Both the position numbers and the translations under genes were made by a program. Shown here piece after piece: positions 22,704 through 30,724 of a stretch of 38,478 nucleotides of DNA (its first letter is position 1; each line of letters begins with the position of its first letter). The notes beneath the pieces were generated by a model. It did no database searches. It worked only from the letters and a program-made list of their open reading frames with translations, and had not been told where the DNA came from. The stretch is from Candidatus Ozemibacter sp. (GTDB taxonomy: Bacteria; Muiribacteriota; Ozemobacteria; Ozemobacterales; Ozemobacteraceae): positions 1 through 38,478 of the forward strand of contig JASURT010000005.1 of the NCBI GenBank assembly GCA_030446435.1, in the 5' to 3' direction.

Positions 22704-25487
22704 TTATGCTTCAGATGCTTTTGCTCTAACGGGAGTGTGATTTTGAGTTTTAAGGGTGGTTTCACGATCTTCAGCATACTTGAGAGCTGCGTGAGCGGCG
22801 GCAAGTCTTGCTATGGGAACGCGGAACGGTGAGCAGCTTACGTAATCGAAGCCAAGTTTGTGGCAGAACATTACTGATTCAGGTTCTCCACCATGCTCAC
22901 CACAGATGCCGATTTTAAGGTTCGGGTTGGTCTGGCGGCCTCTGGTTACGCCCCATTCCATCAACTGGCCAACGCCTTCCTGATCGATGCTCTGGAAAGG
23001 ATCGTGTTTCAGGATTTTTTTGTCGTAATATTCCTGCAGGAATTTACCGGCGTCGTCACGGCTGTAGCCAAAGGTCATCTGCGTAAGATCGTTGGTGCCA
23101 AAGCTGAAGAATTCGGCTTCAGTTGCAACTTTGTCTGCAGTTATGGCAGCGCGTGGAATTTCAATCATGGTGCCGATCATGTATTTAAGTTTGCCTTCAA
23201 CGCCATACTTTTTGGTGGTGTCTTCAGCGATCTTTCTTACTACGGCCTTCTGATTGCGAAGTTCTTCAACGGTTCCGATAAGAGGAATCATCACTTCAGG
23301 ATACACTGTTACGCCTTCTTTGGTCAGGCGGCAAGCTGCTTCAAATACTGCTTCAGCCTGCATTTCAGTGATTTCAGGATAGGTGATGCCAAGTCGGCAG
23401 CCGCGGTGACCAAGCATTGGGTTGAATTCATGCAGAGATTCAACTTTGGCTTTGATTTTTTCAACCGGAATGTTCATTTCGTTGGCCATTTCCAGCTGGT
23501 TCTTTTCTTCATGAGGAATGAATTCATGCAGTGGAGGATCGAGGGTTCTGATGGTGACCGGATATCCTTCCATTGCTTTGAGGATGCCGTAAAAGTCATC
23601 AGTCTGGAATTCGAGAAGCTTTTTAAGCGCTTTTCTGCGGCCGGCTTCGTCGTCAGAAAGAATCATTTCGCGCATATGTTTGATTCTGTCGCCTTCGAAG
23701 AACATGTGTTCAGTTCGGCACAGACCGATACCCTGGGCCCCGAATTTTCTGGCTACGAGAGAATCTTTTGGTGTGTCGGCGTTGGTTCTTACGTCAAGAG
23801 CTCTTACTTCATCAGCCCATTTCATAAGAGTGCCGAAGTTACCTGAAAGGCTGGGCTCGATAGTTTTAACCTGGCCGAGCATAACGTCGCCGGTTGAACC
23901 GTCAAGGCTGATCCATTCGCCTTCTTTGATTGTCTGACCTTTAACGGTCATGGTTCTTGCACCATAATTGATCTGGATTTCGCCGCAACCTGCAACACAG
24001 CATTTACCCCAACCACGGGCCACAACGGCTGCGTGAGAGGTCATGCCACCGCGAGCGGTGAGAATACCGGCGGCTGCATCCATACCACCAACATCTTCAG
24101 GGCTGGTTTCGATGCGAACCAGAATAACTTTTTCACCACGTTTTGCCCATTCTTCGGCATCTTCTGCGTTGAAAACAACACGGCCGGTGCTTGCGCCCGG
24201 AGAAGCCGGCAGACCTTTGGTGATAATGTTCTTTTCGCCATTAGGATCGAAAACCGGGTGAAGAAGCTGATCGAGATCGGTCGGTTTTACTCTGAGAAGA
24301 GCCTGGTTTTTGGTGATAAGATTTTCTTCAACCATATCAACGGCGATTTTAACTGCAGCTTCAGCAGTTCTTTTGCCGGTTCTGGTCTGAAGCATCCAGA
24401 GTTTGCCCTTCTGAATGGTGAATTCGATGTCCTGCATATCTTTGTAGTGCTGTTCGAGTTTCAGATAAACATCTACAAGCTGCTTGTAAACTTCAGGCAT
24501 TGATTCTTCGAGTGAAGGAAATTTGGCGGCTCTTTCTTCTTCACTTACGTTGTTTTCTTTTGCCCAAAGCTGTGATCCGGTTTTGGTGATCTGCTGAGGA
24601 GTTCTGATACCGGCAACAACGTCTTCGCCCTGTGCGTCGATAAGATATTCACCGTAGAAAATGTTTTCGCCGGTGGCTGGGTTTCTGGTGAAGGCTACGC
24701 CAGTGGCGCAGTCGTTGCCCATGTTTCCATATACCATTGACTGAACGTTTACGGCTGTGCCCCAATCATCAGAGAAACCTTCTCTTTTTCTGTAAATAAC
24801 AGCGCGTTCACTCATCCATGAACCGAAAACTGCGTCAATAGCGCCCCAGAGCTGCTGCATCGGATCAGTTGGGAAGTCTTTGCCAAGTCTGTCCTTGATC
24901 AGTTTTTTATAGCGCTGAGTAAGTTCTTCAAGCATTTCAGCAGTCATTTCGTTGTCTGAATGAATGTTGTTTTCTTTTTTCAGGCCTTCCATGACGGTTT
25001 CAAAAGGATCTTCTTCGTCTTTTGATTCTGGTTTCATGCCAAGAACGACATCGCCATACATGTGGACGAAACGGCGATATGAATCCCAGCCGAAGCGTGG
25101 GTTGCCGGTCTGCTTAATCAAACCCTGAACGGTTTCATCATTGAGACCAAGGTTCAAAACAGTGTCCATCATACCTGGCATTGAAACTCTTGCACCAGAG
25201 CGAACAGATACGAGAAGAGGATTTTCTTTGTCGCCAAATTTGGCGTTCATAATTTTTTCGATATGAGCCAGGCCTTCTGCAACCTGAGTCTTCAGTTCCG
25301 CTGGATAATTGCGGTTGTTTTTATAGTAGACATCGCACATTTCTGTGGTGATTGTCATACCGGCCGGAACAGGTATACCTATGCTGTTCATTTCAGCAAG
25401 GTTAGCGCCTTTGCCGCCGAGTAAATCTTTCATGCTGCCATTGCCATCGGCTTTGCCTGCGCCGAACGTATAAACGTATTTTGTCAT
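22704..25487 (-). CDS. ppdK: Pyruvate, phosphate dikinase
   Basis: Interconverts pyruvate + ATP + phosphate with PEP + AMP + PPi. The protein has 927 residues from ATG 25487, which follows AGGAGG. The N-terminal ATP-grasp region has GGKGANLAEM and the SVRSGARVSMPGMMDT segment. The phosphohistidine domain has GGMTSHAAVVARGWGKC (catalytic His). The PEP-binding barrel has GLCRTEHMFF and IGICGEHGGEPESV with the general acid Cys. The residue after ARG is Trp where Met is usual. It is slightly longer than most (about 880) because of a C-terminal extension. It leads a tight minus-strand run to the radical SAM pair. It would serve PPi-linked glycolysis or PEP synthesis. Confidence 0.96.
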   Translation of the reverse strand: MTKYVYTFGAGKADGNGSMKDLLGGKGANLAEMNSIGIPVPAGMTITTEMCDVYYKNNRNYPAELKTQVAEGLAHIEKIMNAKFGDKENPLLVSVRSGARVSMPGMMDTVLNLGLNDETVQGLIKQTGNPRFGWDSYRRFVHMYGDVVLGMKPESKDEEDPFETVMEGLKKENNIHSDNEMTAEMLEELTQRYKKLIKDRLGKDFPTDPMQQLWGAIDAVFGSWMSERAVIYRKREGFSDDWGTAVNVQSMVYGNMGNDCATGVAFTRNPATGENIFYGEYLIDAQGEDVVAGIRTPQQITKTGSQLWAKENNVSEEERAAKFPSLEESMPEVYKQLVDVYLKLEQHYKDMQDIEFTIQKGKLWMLQTRTGKRTAEAAVKIAVDMVEENLITKNQALLRVKPTDLDQLLHPVFDPNGEKNIITKGLPASPGASTGRVVFNAEDAEEWAKRGEKVILVRIETSPEDVGGMDAAAGILTARGGMTSHAAVVARGWGKCCVAGCGEIQINYGARTMTVKGQTIKEGEWISLDGSTGDVMLGQVKTIEPSLSGNFGTLMKWADEVRALDVRTNADTPKDSLVARKFGAQGIGLCRTEHMFFEGDRIKHMREMILSDDEAGRRKALKKLLEFQTDDFYGILKAMEGYPVTIRTLDPPLHEFIPHEEKNQLEMANEMNIPVEKIKAKVESLHEFNPMLGHRGCRLGITYPEITEMQAEAVFEAACRLTKEGVTVYPEVMIPLIGTVEELRNQKAVVRKIAEDTTKKYGVEGKLKYMIGTMIEIPRAAITADKVATEAEFFSFGTNDLTQMTFGYSRDDAGKFLQEYYDKKILKHDPFQSIDQEGVGQLMEWGVTRGRQTNPNLKIGICGEHGGEPESVMFCHKLGFDYVSCSPFRVPIARLAAAHAALKYAEDRETTLKTQNHTPVRAKASEA

Positions 25488-25587
25488 CGGTGCCTCCTGA
25501 AAAATAGAGAGATAAATAGTGGGGCATACCACTTATTCCGTGGAAGAATAGCATATCGGGAAAGAATTATGCAAGGTACTTATACGG

Positions 25588-25971
25588 CTAAATTACCTGT
25601 ATAAGTTTTTCTATTTCTTCGATTACCATCTGGGGTTCAAATGGCTTGAAAATAAAACCATCAGCACCACATTCAAGCCCTCTTTTTTTATCCTGAATCA
25701 GGGCCAGGGCAGTAACCATTAAAACCGGGATGTCTTTTGTTTCAGGGGTGTTTTTCAGTTTAGTGCAGATTTCGTAGCCATCCATTTCGGGCATGGCGAT
25801 ATCGAGAATAATCAAATCGGGTTTTAGTTCAACAGCCATATCAAAAGCCTTTTTGGGCTCCATGCATGATTTGCTGCGAAAATTGTAAACCCCGAGAATC
25901 GTTTCTAAAAGAAGAACTATGGCTTCTTCATCATCGATGATTAAAATAAGTTTTTGTTCGTTATCGCTCAC
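25588..25971 (-). CDS. Stand-alone response regulator receiver
   Basis: A 127-residue CheY-like receiver. The acidic pair is Asp14-Asp15 (IIDDEE), the phospho-acceptor Asp57 (LIILDIAMPEMDG), the switch residue Thr87 (MVTA) and Lys109 (FKPF). It starts with GTG 25971 after GAGGGG. No output domain is fused and no histidine kinase is nearby, so the partner must be elsewhere. It lies about 100 bp before ppdK on the same strand, with no clear terminator between them. Confidence 0.9.
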   Translation of the reverse strand: MSDNEQKLILIIDDEEAIVLLLETILGVYNFRSKSCMEPKKAFDMAVELKPDLIILDIAMPEMDGYEICTKLKNTPETKDIPVLMVTALALIQDKKRGLECGADGFIFKPFEPQMVIEEIEKLIQVI

Positions 25972-26163
25972 GGTTACCCCTCGATGCTTGCATCATAATC
26001 TAAATTCAGTCCTTTTTCAATAATTTTGAAATGCAGAAGCCAATGCAATTTTCTCTCTCTGAAGACCATCGGGCCTTATTGTTATTCTGACGCTATATGT
26101 TGCATTTTTGCGGTTGTTATTTGCAGTTTGCCTTTAAGGTTGAAAAATGATAATCTGTTTCTT

Positions 26164-26601
26164 ATGGTAATACTTCGAAAAGCGGTATTTGTTGCGGTTT
26201 TACTTGGTATCTGCTTGCTGGGTTTCTGGCTCGGAATTAAAATTGCCGGTCATAATCAGCGTGAAGTAGAAACAGGTAGAATGGAAACCTGCCTGAAACT
26301 TTACCGTGAATACCGCCAGAATAATGACCAGAAAAAGCTTTCTGAAGAATTGCAGAAGATAGGATTTTCGCCTCTTGATTTTCAAAAAATTATCGACCGG
26401 TTTATTTACTATCGAACCAGAAAATCATCGATAAATCAGGCGATGCATTTGCTTAAAGCTTTTAGAATGGGCTATAATGTCGAGCCTGCGCAAGTCGTCG
26501 AAGTTTCGGGATTTGCTTCTGAACCGTTCAGACTCGATGCCGAAATACTGGCGGTGTTTGAAGAAAAGCCGGCCTTGGTAGAGAATGCCTTCGAAGGATA
26601 A
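26164..26601 (+). CDS. Unknown protein with N-terminal membrane helix
   Basis: A 145-residue protein from ATG 26164 with one N-terminal membrane helix (about 4-23, KAVFVAVLLGICLLGFWLGI) and a helical, charged cytoplasmic or periplasmic part. The open frame extends upstream to 26026, but that part is not protein-like. No clear ribosome site. It lies 8 bp before the next gene; the three genes from here to 28173 look like one transcription unit. Family not recognised. Confidence 0.6.
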   Translation: MVILRKAVFVAVLLGICLLGFWLGIKIAGHNQREVETGRMETCLKLYREYRQNNDQKKLSEELQKIGFSPLDFQKIIDRFIYYRTRKSSINQAMHLLKAFRMGYNVEPAQVVEVSGFASEPFRLDAEILAVFEEKPALVENAFEG

Positions 26602-26609
26602 AAAAAGAG

Positions 26610-27383
26610 ATGAAAGAAAATGACAAAAATCAGGGATTAAATGTGGAAAACAATTCTAAAGAAAAAGAAATAGACCAGGAATCTCAAAGTTCACAGAACT
26701 CTGAACGAACTGATGAGAAAACTTCTAATGAGTCTCAATCCGAGGGCCAGGGGGCTATGAATGATGCTGTTTCTGCCCGGGAGCCCAAAAAAAGCCGCCT
26801 GATTGCTTTTTTTAAGGATTTCTGGCAAGGCCTGGTTCTAAGACAATTTTTTCAGAAAATTTTCTCTCTTTTCTTTGCTGTAGCAGTATTTGGTTCTTTC
26901 TATTTTTACATGACCGCTCACAGAAATGTTTTGACCTACATGGGGGTCATGTTGCTCATGGTTATCGTTTACGCTGAAGTTTTAACCATTCGCGATCATC
27001 TGTGGGTTATTGAAGGCAGCATGAGAGAGTCCAGACGCTGGCGAGATGTTTTTTTCAATCAGACAAACCTGCGTCGCCAGAGAGTAAGAAAAATTGTCGT
27101 TATGATATTCGCTCTTGGAATATTTTCTTATGTTTACATGAAGTCTGCTGCTAGCGCCCCGATTCTATCGTTTATAGGAATTATTCTGATGATTACGATC
27201 ATGTATTATGAGATTTTAACCATCAGAGATGAAGTTTTCATTATGCTTCAGGCTTTACAAGGAAAGAAACTTGAAGAAGAAGCTCTCGCTGCCCGAGAAA
27301 AAGACTATGAAAAATTTCTCGATGAAGAAGGCCAGAATTCAAAAGAAGAGAAAGGCGCTGCCGATCAGAAAAATGAAAACTAA
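26610..27383 (+). CDS. Unknown membrane protein with two paired helix modules
   Basis: A 257-residue protein. A polar, acidic N-terminus (1-60, rich in Glu, Ser, Asn) is followed by hydrophobic pairs at about 82-115 and 152-190. The two modules look alike: TYMGVMLLMVIVYAEVLTIRDH and SFIGIILMITIMYYEILTIRDE share LTIRD, which suggests an internal duplication. A charged C-terminal helix ends the protein. ATG 26610 follows GGATAAAAAAAGAG. It overlaps the next gene by 11 bp. Function unknown. Confidence 0.65.
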   Translation: MKENDKNQGLNVENNSKEKEIDQESQSSQNSERTDEKTSNESQSEGQGAMNDAVSAREPKKSRLIAFFKDFWQGLVLRQFFQKIFSLFFAVAVFGSFYFYMTAHRNVLTYMGVMLLMVIVYAEVLTIRDHLWVIEGSMRESRRWRDVFFNQTNLRRQRVRKIVVMIFALGIFSYVYMKSAASAPILSFIGIILMITIMYYEILTIRDEVFIMLQALQGKKLEEEALAAREKDYEKFLDEEGQNSKEEKGAADQKNEN

Positions 27384-28173
27384 GCTTCTTGCGGTTCTTT
27401 TCTGTTTTTTATGTTTGCTGAACAATTCATTAACCGCGGCTGTTGAAGCGATAGTTTGCGGAGATCTTTTCATAAGAACTTTTGCCGGAAATGAATTTGA
27501 AGCTGTGCCGGAAGGTTCGTTTTTCTTTGCAGACGAATCTCTAATAGCGGTTGCACCGAATCTAAAAATGCCTCTGGCCACTGATTCATACATCAGTTTT
27601 GCAAGTCACACGATGGTTTTGTATCCGGGCGCGGTTTTTAAAGTTAAAGACTACGGTTTCAGACTTCTAAACGGAAGAATAAACCTGACCAGCCAGGAAC
27701 AAGAGTTAGAGCCGGTGGTCTTTCGTGGGGCAAAGTATTTTTTTCAGTATTCTCATGGCGATTTCTTTCTCGAGGTAACCCCCAAGGATACTTCGTGGTT
27801 TTTAATGCGAAACAAGGGTAGTGCCTGGGTAAAAGATTTCAGTCGAACTGTCGTTGAGTTTTTACCCGGAACCGAGATTGAAATTCCAAGATTCGGTCAG
27901 ATGAAGGTTTCCGAAAGACCCGGTAGCAGATGGGAGCTCCCCCCGGAATGCTCTGTGCTTAAAGATGCCGAAGCTGTTTTTGCCATCGAGAAAAAAGCAG
28001 ACGATTCGGACTCGAAGCAAACCGGCGAAGTCGGTTCAGAATCTATTGAAATTTCTTCATTGGATTCAGGTGAAGAAACAGATGAAGCTCAGGATGCTGA
28101 TGAGTCTGAAGAGTCTGAAGAGCCTGAAGAGCCTGAAGATGAATTGACTGGTTCCGGTCTGAATAAAGATTAG
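27373..28173 (+). CDS. Secreted protein with FecR-like beta domain and acidic tail
   Basis: A 266-residue protein from ATG 27373, with a signal peptide (KTKLLAVLFCFLCLLNNSLTAAVEA). A beta-rich middle resembles FecR-type or cupin-like sheets: SHTMVLYPGAVFKVKDYGFRLLNGRINL and FQYSHGDFFLEVTP, then FLPGTEIEI. The last 50 residues are acidic, with a short tandem repeat of Glu-Ser-Glu and Glu-Pro-Glu. FecR similarity is weak and rests on the sensing of surface beta structure only. It is the last large gene before the micropeptides at 28241. Confidence 0.6.
   Translation: MKTKLLAVLFCFLCLLNNSLTAAVEAIVCGDLFIRTFAGNEFEAVPEGSFFFADESLIAVAPNLKMPLATDSYISFASHTMVLYPGAVFKVKDYGFRLLNGRINLTSQEQELEPVVFRGAKYFFQYSHGDFFLEVTPKDTSWFLMRNKGSAWVKDFSRTVVEFLPGTEIEIPRFGQMKVSERPGSRWELPPECSVLKDAEAVFAIEKKADDSDSKQTGEVGSESIEISSLDSGEETDEAQDADESEESEEPEEPEDELTGSGLNKD
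28102..28137 (+). repeat. Four tandem 9-bp units in the acidic tail coding region
   Basis: GAGTCTGAA twice, then GAGCCTGAA twice, in frame and coding for Glu-Ser-Glu and Glu-Pro-Glu. In-frame 9-bp repeats can change copy number without breaking the gene. Confidence 0.85.
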
Positions 28174-28240
28174 TTTCCTTCAAGCCTGGCAATATTTTGC
28201 CGATGAATATAGCACCACCTGAAAATCGAGGTAATTTAAG

Positions 28241-28309
28241 ATGCTGTTCTTCTGGGTGCTGATGGCAATAACGCTGGTTGTGCTGGTAAAGGAGGCTTTC
28301 AATGGTTAA
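28241..28309 (+). CDS. 22-residue hydrophobic micropeptide
   Basis: ATG 28241 follows GAGGTAATTTAAG. It encodes MLFFWVLMAITLVVLVKEAF then Asn-Gly, a single likely membrane helix. The gene overlaps the next micropeptide by 8 bp; the AAAGGAGG that serves the next start lies inside it. The paired ribosome sites and the following terminator support real translation, but nothing this short can be confirmed by eye. Confidence 0.45.
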   Translation: MLFFWVLMAITLVVLVKEAFNG

Positions 28310-28373
28310 GAGAGTTATTATTTTCGGTCTGGTGACAATGTTCTGGTCATTTGCCCTGACCGGTTGTATTTAA
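28302..28373 (+). CDS. 23-residue micropeptide with lipobox (entericidin-like signal peptide)
   Basis: ATG 28302 lies 7 nt after a near-perfect AAAGGAGG. The peptide MVKRVIIFGLVTMFWSFALT ends Gly-Cys-Ile: a basic N-terminus, a hydrophobic core and LTGC at residues 19-22, a lipoprotein signal-peptidase box. Only Ile follows the Cys, so the mature product would be a lipidated Cys-Ile dipeptide. Entericidin lipoproteins start much like this but continue for about 20 residues more. A strong terminator follows 30 bp later. Confidence 0.5.
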   Translation: MVKRVIIFGLVTMFWSFALTGCI

Positions 28374-28401
28374 GGTTGAATCTTCAATCGAAGATAAACC
28401 G

Positions 28402-28436
28402 AAAAAAAACGCCCCGAAATTTCGGGGCGTTTTTTT
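28402..28436. terminator. Strong bidirectional terminator
   Basis: A perfect palindrome: A8 then CGCCCCGAAA (28410-28419) with TTTCGGGGCG (28420-28429) then T7. It has a T tract in both directions, so it ends the plus-strand micropeptide transcript and the minus-strand microcompartment transcript (stop at 28452). Confidence 0.92.
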
Positions 28437-28451
28437 CTTGTTAACTATCTA

Positions 28452-29954
28452 TCAATAGCCTTTGCCGCCATCAGATTCATTACGAACGATCGCAACTGAG
28501 GCACTGGCACCAATTCTGGTTGCGCCCATCTGAATCATTCTTTGTGCTGTTTCAGTGTCTCTGATACCGCCACTGGCTTTAACACCCATGTTGGGACCAA
28601 CTACCTGACGCATGAGGCAGACATCTTCCATTGTGGCTCCGCCGGTGCTGAAACCGGTAGAAGTTTTAACGAAGTCTGCTCCTGCCAGTTTGGACAGTTC
28701 ACAGGCTTTAACCTTTTCTTCGTCGTTCAACAAAGAGGTTTCGAGAATGACCTTTACGGTGTTGCCATTGGCCGCTTCCACAACTCTGGCAATATCATTT
28801 TTTACCAGCTCATAATCTTTTGATTTAAGGGCTCCGACATTGATAACCATATCGATTTCGGTGGCTCCGTTTGCGACTGCGTCACGGGTTTCCATTGCTT
28901 TCACGAAAGTTGAACTTGCGCCCAGCGGAAAGCCGATTACGGTGCAGACTTTAACCTGGCAGCCACGCAAAAGCTGAGCAGCGAGTGCCACGTTGGCAGG
29001 GTTAACGCAGACAGAGGCGAAATTGTTTTCTCTGGCCTCTTCGCAAAGTTTGACAATTTCTTCACGGGTGGCATTTGCCTTCAGAAGAGTGTGGTCAATG
29101 AATCTTGCCAGTTCGTGTCCGGGAATTGGCGCGTCGAGACCTTTGTCGACACGATTTGCGCCGGCTTCGATAACTTCTTTAACTTTGTTGGCACAATAGG
29201 TTACGCAACTTCCATATGACTTGGAACAGCTTTCAGCTGAGCATTCGTCTTGTTTTGCCGCTGATGGTTTTGATACCGATGAGGTTTGTGCCGGGGCAGA
29301 AGATGGGGTGGGGCATGAAGTGCAGGAGGCACAATTCCCGGCGGCACAGTCAGCACATTTGTGTGAAGGGGTAACATGCAATTCGGCAACTCTTTGAAAA
29401 GCTATGCCCATAGATTCCAGTTCACGTCGAAAAGCTTCGATTTTTCTGGCAACTCCGGCAGGGAAGTAGCGATTGGCATCGATGATTGATTCGTCGCAAA
29501 TGGTAACCTTGACGCCATCGATGAGAGCCTGGGTCAAAACTATGGTCGCAAAGCTGTCTGCCATGAGATTGGCTGCTTTTGCCAGGCTGTTGATCGATAA
29601 TGAGGGTATCAAAAGATGATCAACCCCTTCGAGAGCTCTTTGCGCCTGGGTATTCTTGGCGTGAACCAGGTTGAAGCTTCGGCCAAGGCTTTCGCCGCCG
29701 AAATTCTGGTAAACATAGGAAGAGACAATAAGTTTGCCGTTTTGAGGCAGAAGAGTCCTGACCTGGTCAATAACCTGGCTGACCACCTTGAAATTTGCAG
29801 TTACCAGAACCGCTGTGTTGTTTGTCGCTCTGGCTACTGAAAAATGGGCTGCCTGAGCCTGGGGTGGGGGAGAGTAGGAAGAACCCCTGTTGGCTGATTC
29901 TGATTTCAATTTCAACATTACTTCCCTTGCAATCTGTTCTACAATAGCTTCCAT
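28452..29954 (-). CDS. Microcompartment cargo fusion: encapsulation peptide, flavoprotein-like, Cys-rich linker, deoxyribose-phosphate aldolase
   Basis: 500 residues in four parts. Residues 1-17 ([17 protein letters not shown]) form an amphipathic helix like microcompartment encapsulation peptides, followed by a Ser/Pro/Gln linker. Residues 45-190 resemble flavoprotein-type BMC proteins ([21 protein letters not shown]). Residues 200-254 hold nine Cys (CX2CX4CX2CX2C, then four more), perhaps a metal or Fe-S site. Residues 275-495 are DeoC, with the Schiff-base Lys430 ([14 protein letters not shown]), Lys459 ([10 protein letters not shown]) and [10 protein letters not shown]. DeoC splits deoxyribose-5-phosphate into glyceraldehyde-3-phosphate and acetaldehyde. 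Start ATG 29954 after GGAGG, 4 bp after a shell gene. Confidence 0.85.
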   Translation of the reverse strand: MEAIVEQIAREVMLKLKSESANRGSSYSPPPQAQAAHFSVARATNNTAVLVTANFKVVSQVIDQVRTLLPQNGKLIVSSYVYQNFGGESLGRSFNLVHAKNTQAQRALEGVDHLLIPSLSINSLAKAANLMADSFATIVLTQALIDGVKVTICDESIIDANRYFPAGVARKIEAFRRELESMGIAFQRVAELHVTPSHKCADCAAGNCASCTSCPTPSSAPAQTSSVSKPSAAKQDECSAESCSKSYGSCVTYCANKVKEVIEAGANRVDKGLDAPIPGHELARFIDHTLLKANATREEIVKLCEEARENNFASVCVNPANVALAAQLLRGCQVKVCTVIGFPLGASSTFVKAMETRDAVANGATEIDMVINVGALKSKDYELVKNDIARVVEAANGNTVKVILETSLLNDEEKVKACELSKLAGADFVKTSTGFSTGGATMEDVCLMRQVVGPNMGVKASGGIRDTETAQRMIQMGATRIGASASVAIVRNESDGGKGY

Positions 29955-29958
29955 GTTT

Positions 29959-30279
29959 TTAGCCTCCTGCCTGAGCTACTTCGGCATTGGATTTATCAAA
30001 TACATTCAGGTTGTCGACATCGATAGAATCGATGATGGCGATAATGGCGGCATCTGCCGGCGCTTCTTTGGTGCCGAGCAGGTCGTTTACTGAGCTGCCT
30101 TCTTTCATCACCAGAACTAGTTCATTCATATCTGCGCCCATAAAATCAACGCAGAGTACTTCTGCGCCTTTGGGCTTCAATTCTATGGTTAACGGCTGAA
30201 CAAGAAGAAGCGGTCGACTTGCAAACGCTTCGTTTTTCACAGTAGAAACAATTTTCTTTACGACTTTGCCAATGACCAT
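29959..30279 (-). CDS. BMC pentameric vertex shell protein (EutN/CcmL family), divergent
   Basis: A 106-residue shell vertex protein that would cap the corners of a microcompartment. Family features are [28 protein letters not shown] at the start, [17 protein letters not shown] in the middle and [15 protein letters not shown] at the end. It is more divergent than its neighbour: the usual GAG.GE reads GADMNE. Its start shares 1 bp with the upstream stop (TAATG), so it is translationally coupled to the other pentamer gene. Confidence 0.88.
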   Translation of the reverse strand: MVIGKVVKKIVSTVKNEAFASRPLLLVQPLTIELKPKGAEVLCVDFMGADMNELVLVMKEGSSVNDLLGTKEAPADAAIIAIIDSIDVDNLNVFDKSNAEVAQAGG

Positions 30280-30545
30280 TATCGGTCCTCAAAATTGTCA
30301 ATTATCCCCAGAATTGTTGCATCTGCCGGGGGACGTTGTTTGATAAAGGGAAAAGAAGCTTCGGAACCGCCGCAAAGAAACACGGTTTCGCCAAAACCCG
30401 CACCAACTGAATCGCAGGCGACAAAAGGCCTTCCCTTTGGGTTGCCTTCAGCGTCTATTTTGGTAACCAGCAGTAACTTCAAACCTTGAAGCTGCTCGTC
30501 TTTGCAGGTGCATACAGCGCTGCCCAATACTTTTCCGAGATACAT
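30279..30545 (-). CDS. BMC pentameric vertex shell protein (EutN/CcmL family)
   Basis: An 88-residue, canonical EutN/CcmL protein: YLGKVLGSAVCTCKDEQLQG, KLLLVTKID, VACDSVGAGFGETVFLCGGS and ADATILGIIDNF. ATG 30545 has AAGGGAA in front and leads the three-gene microcompartment unit. Pentamers need hexameric BMC-H proteins to build a shell; none is in the window, so they must come from another locus. Confidence 0.92.
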   Translation of the reverse strand: MYLGKVLGSAVCTCKDEQLQGLKLLLVTKIDAEGNPKGRPFVACDSVGAGFGETVFLCGGSEASFPFIKQRPPADATILGIIDNFEDR

Positions 30546-30634
30546 AATTTCCCTTGATTATAAAGAATAACAAGGAAAATCTACCAGAATTAGCAATCTG
30601 TTGCAACTTTTATCAGCAGATAATCTCGGTTCAT

Positions 30635-30663
30635 TTGCCCGGCGAAAACACAACTGTTATAAT
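30635..30663 (+). promoter_or_regulatory. Sigma-70-type promoter for the HAD gene
   Basis: TTGCCC (30635-30640), a 17-bp spacer, and a perfect TATAAT (30658-30663), about 60 bp before the HAD start. The -10 is perfect and the -35 matches four of six bases. Confidence 0.6.
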
Positions 30664-30724
30664 GTACCCCAAGATTGATCAGCTTTGATCATGACAAAAT
30701 CTTATTCACACACGGGAGCTGACA

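Noticed and set aside
22893-23846. 317-residue reading frame opposite PPDK, and others at 24033-24503
   Set aside because: These are antisense shadows of a strongly conserved gene, rich in Phe and Cys as expected for the complement of Glu/Lys-rich codons.
25500-25560. AGTGG/CCACT inverted repeat upstream of ppdK as an operator
   Set aside because: Only 5 bp and no second copy; cannot be told from chance.
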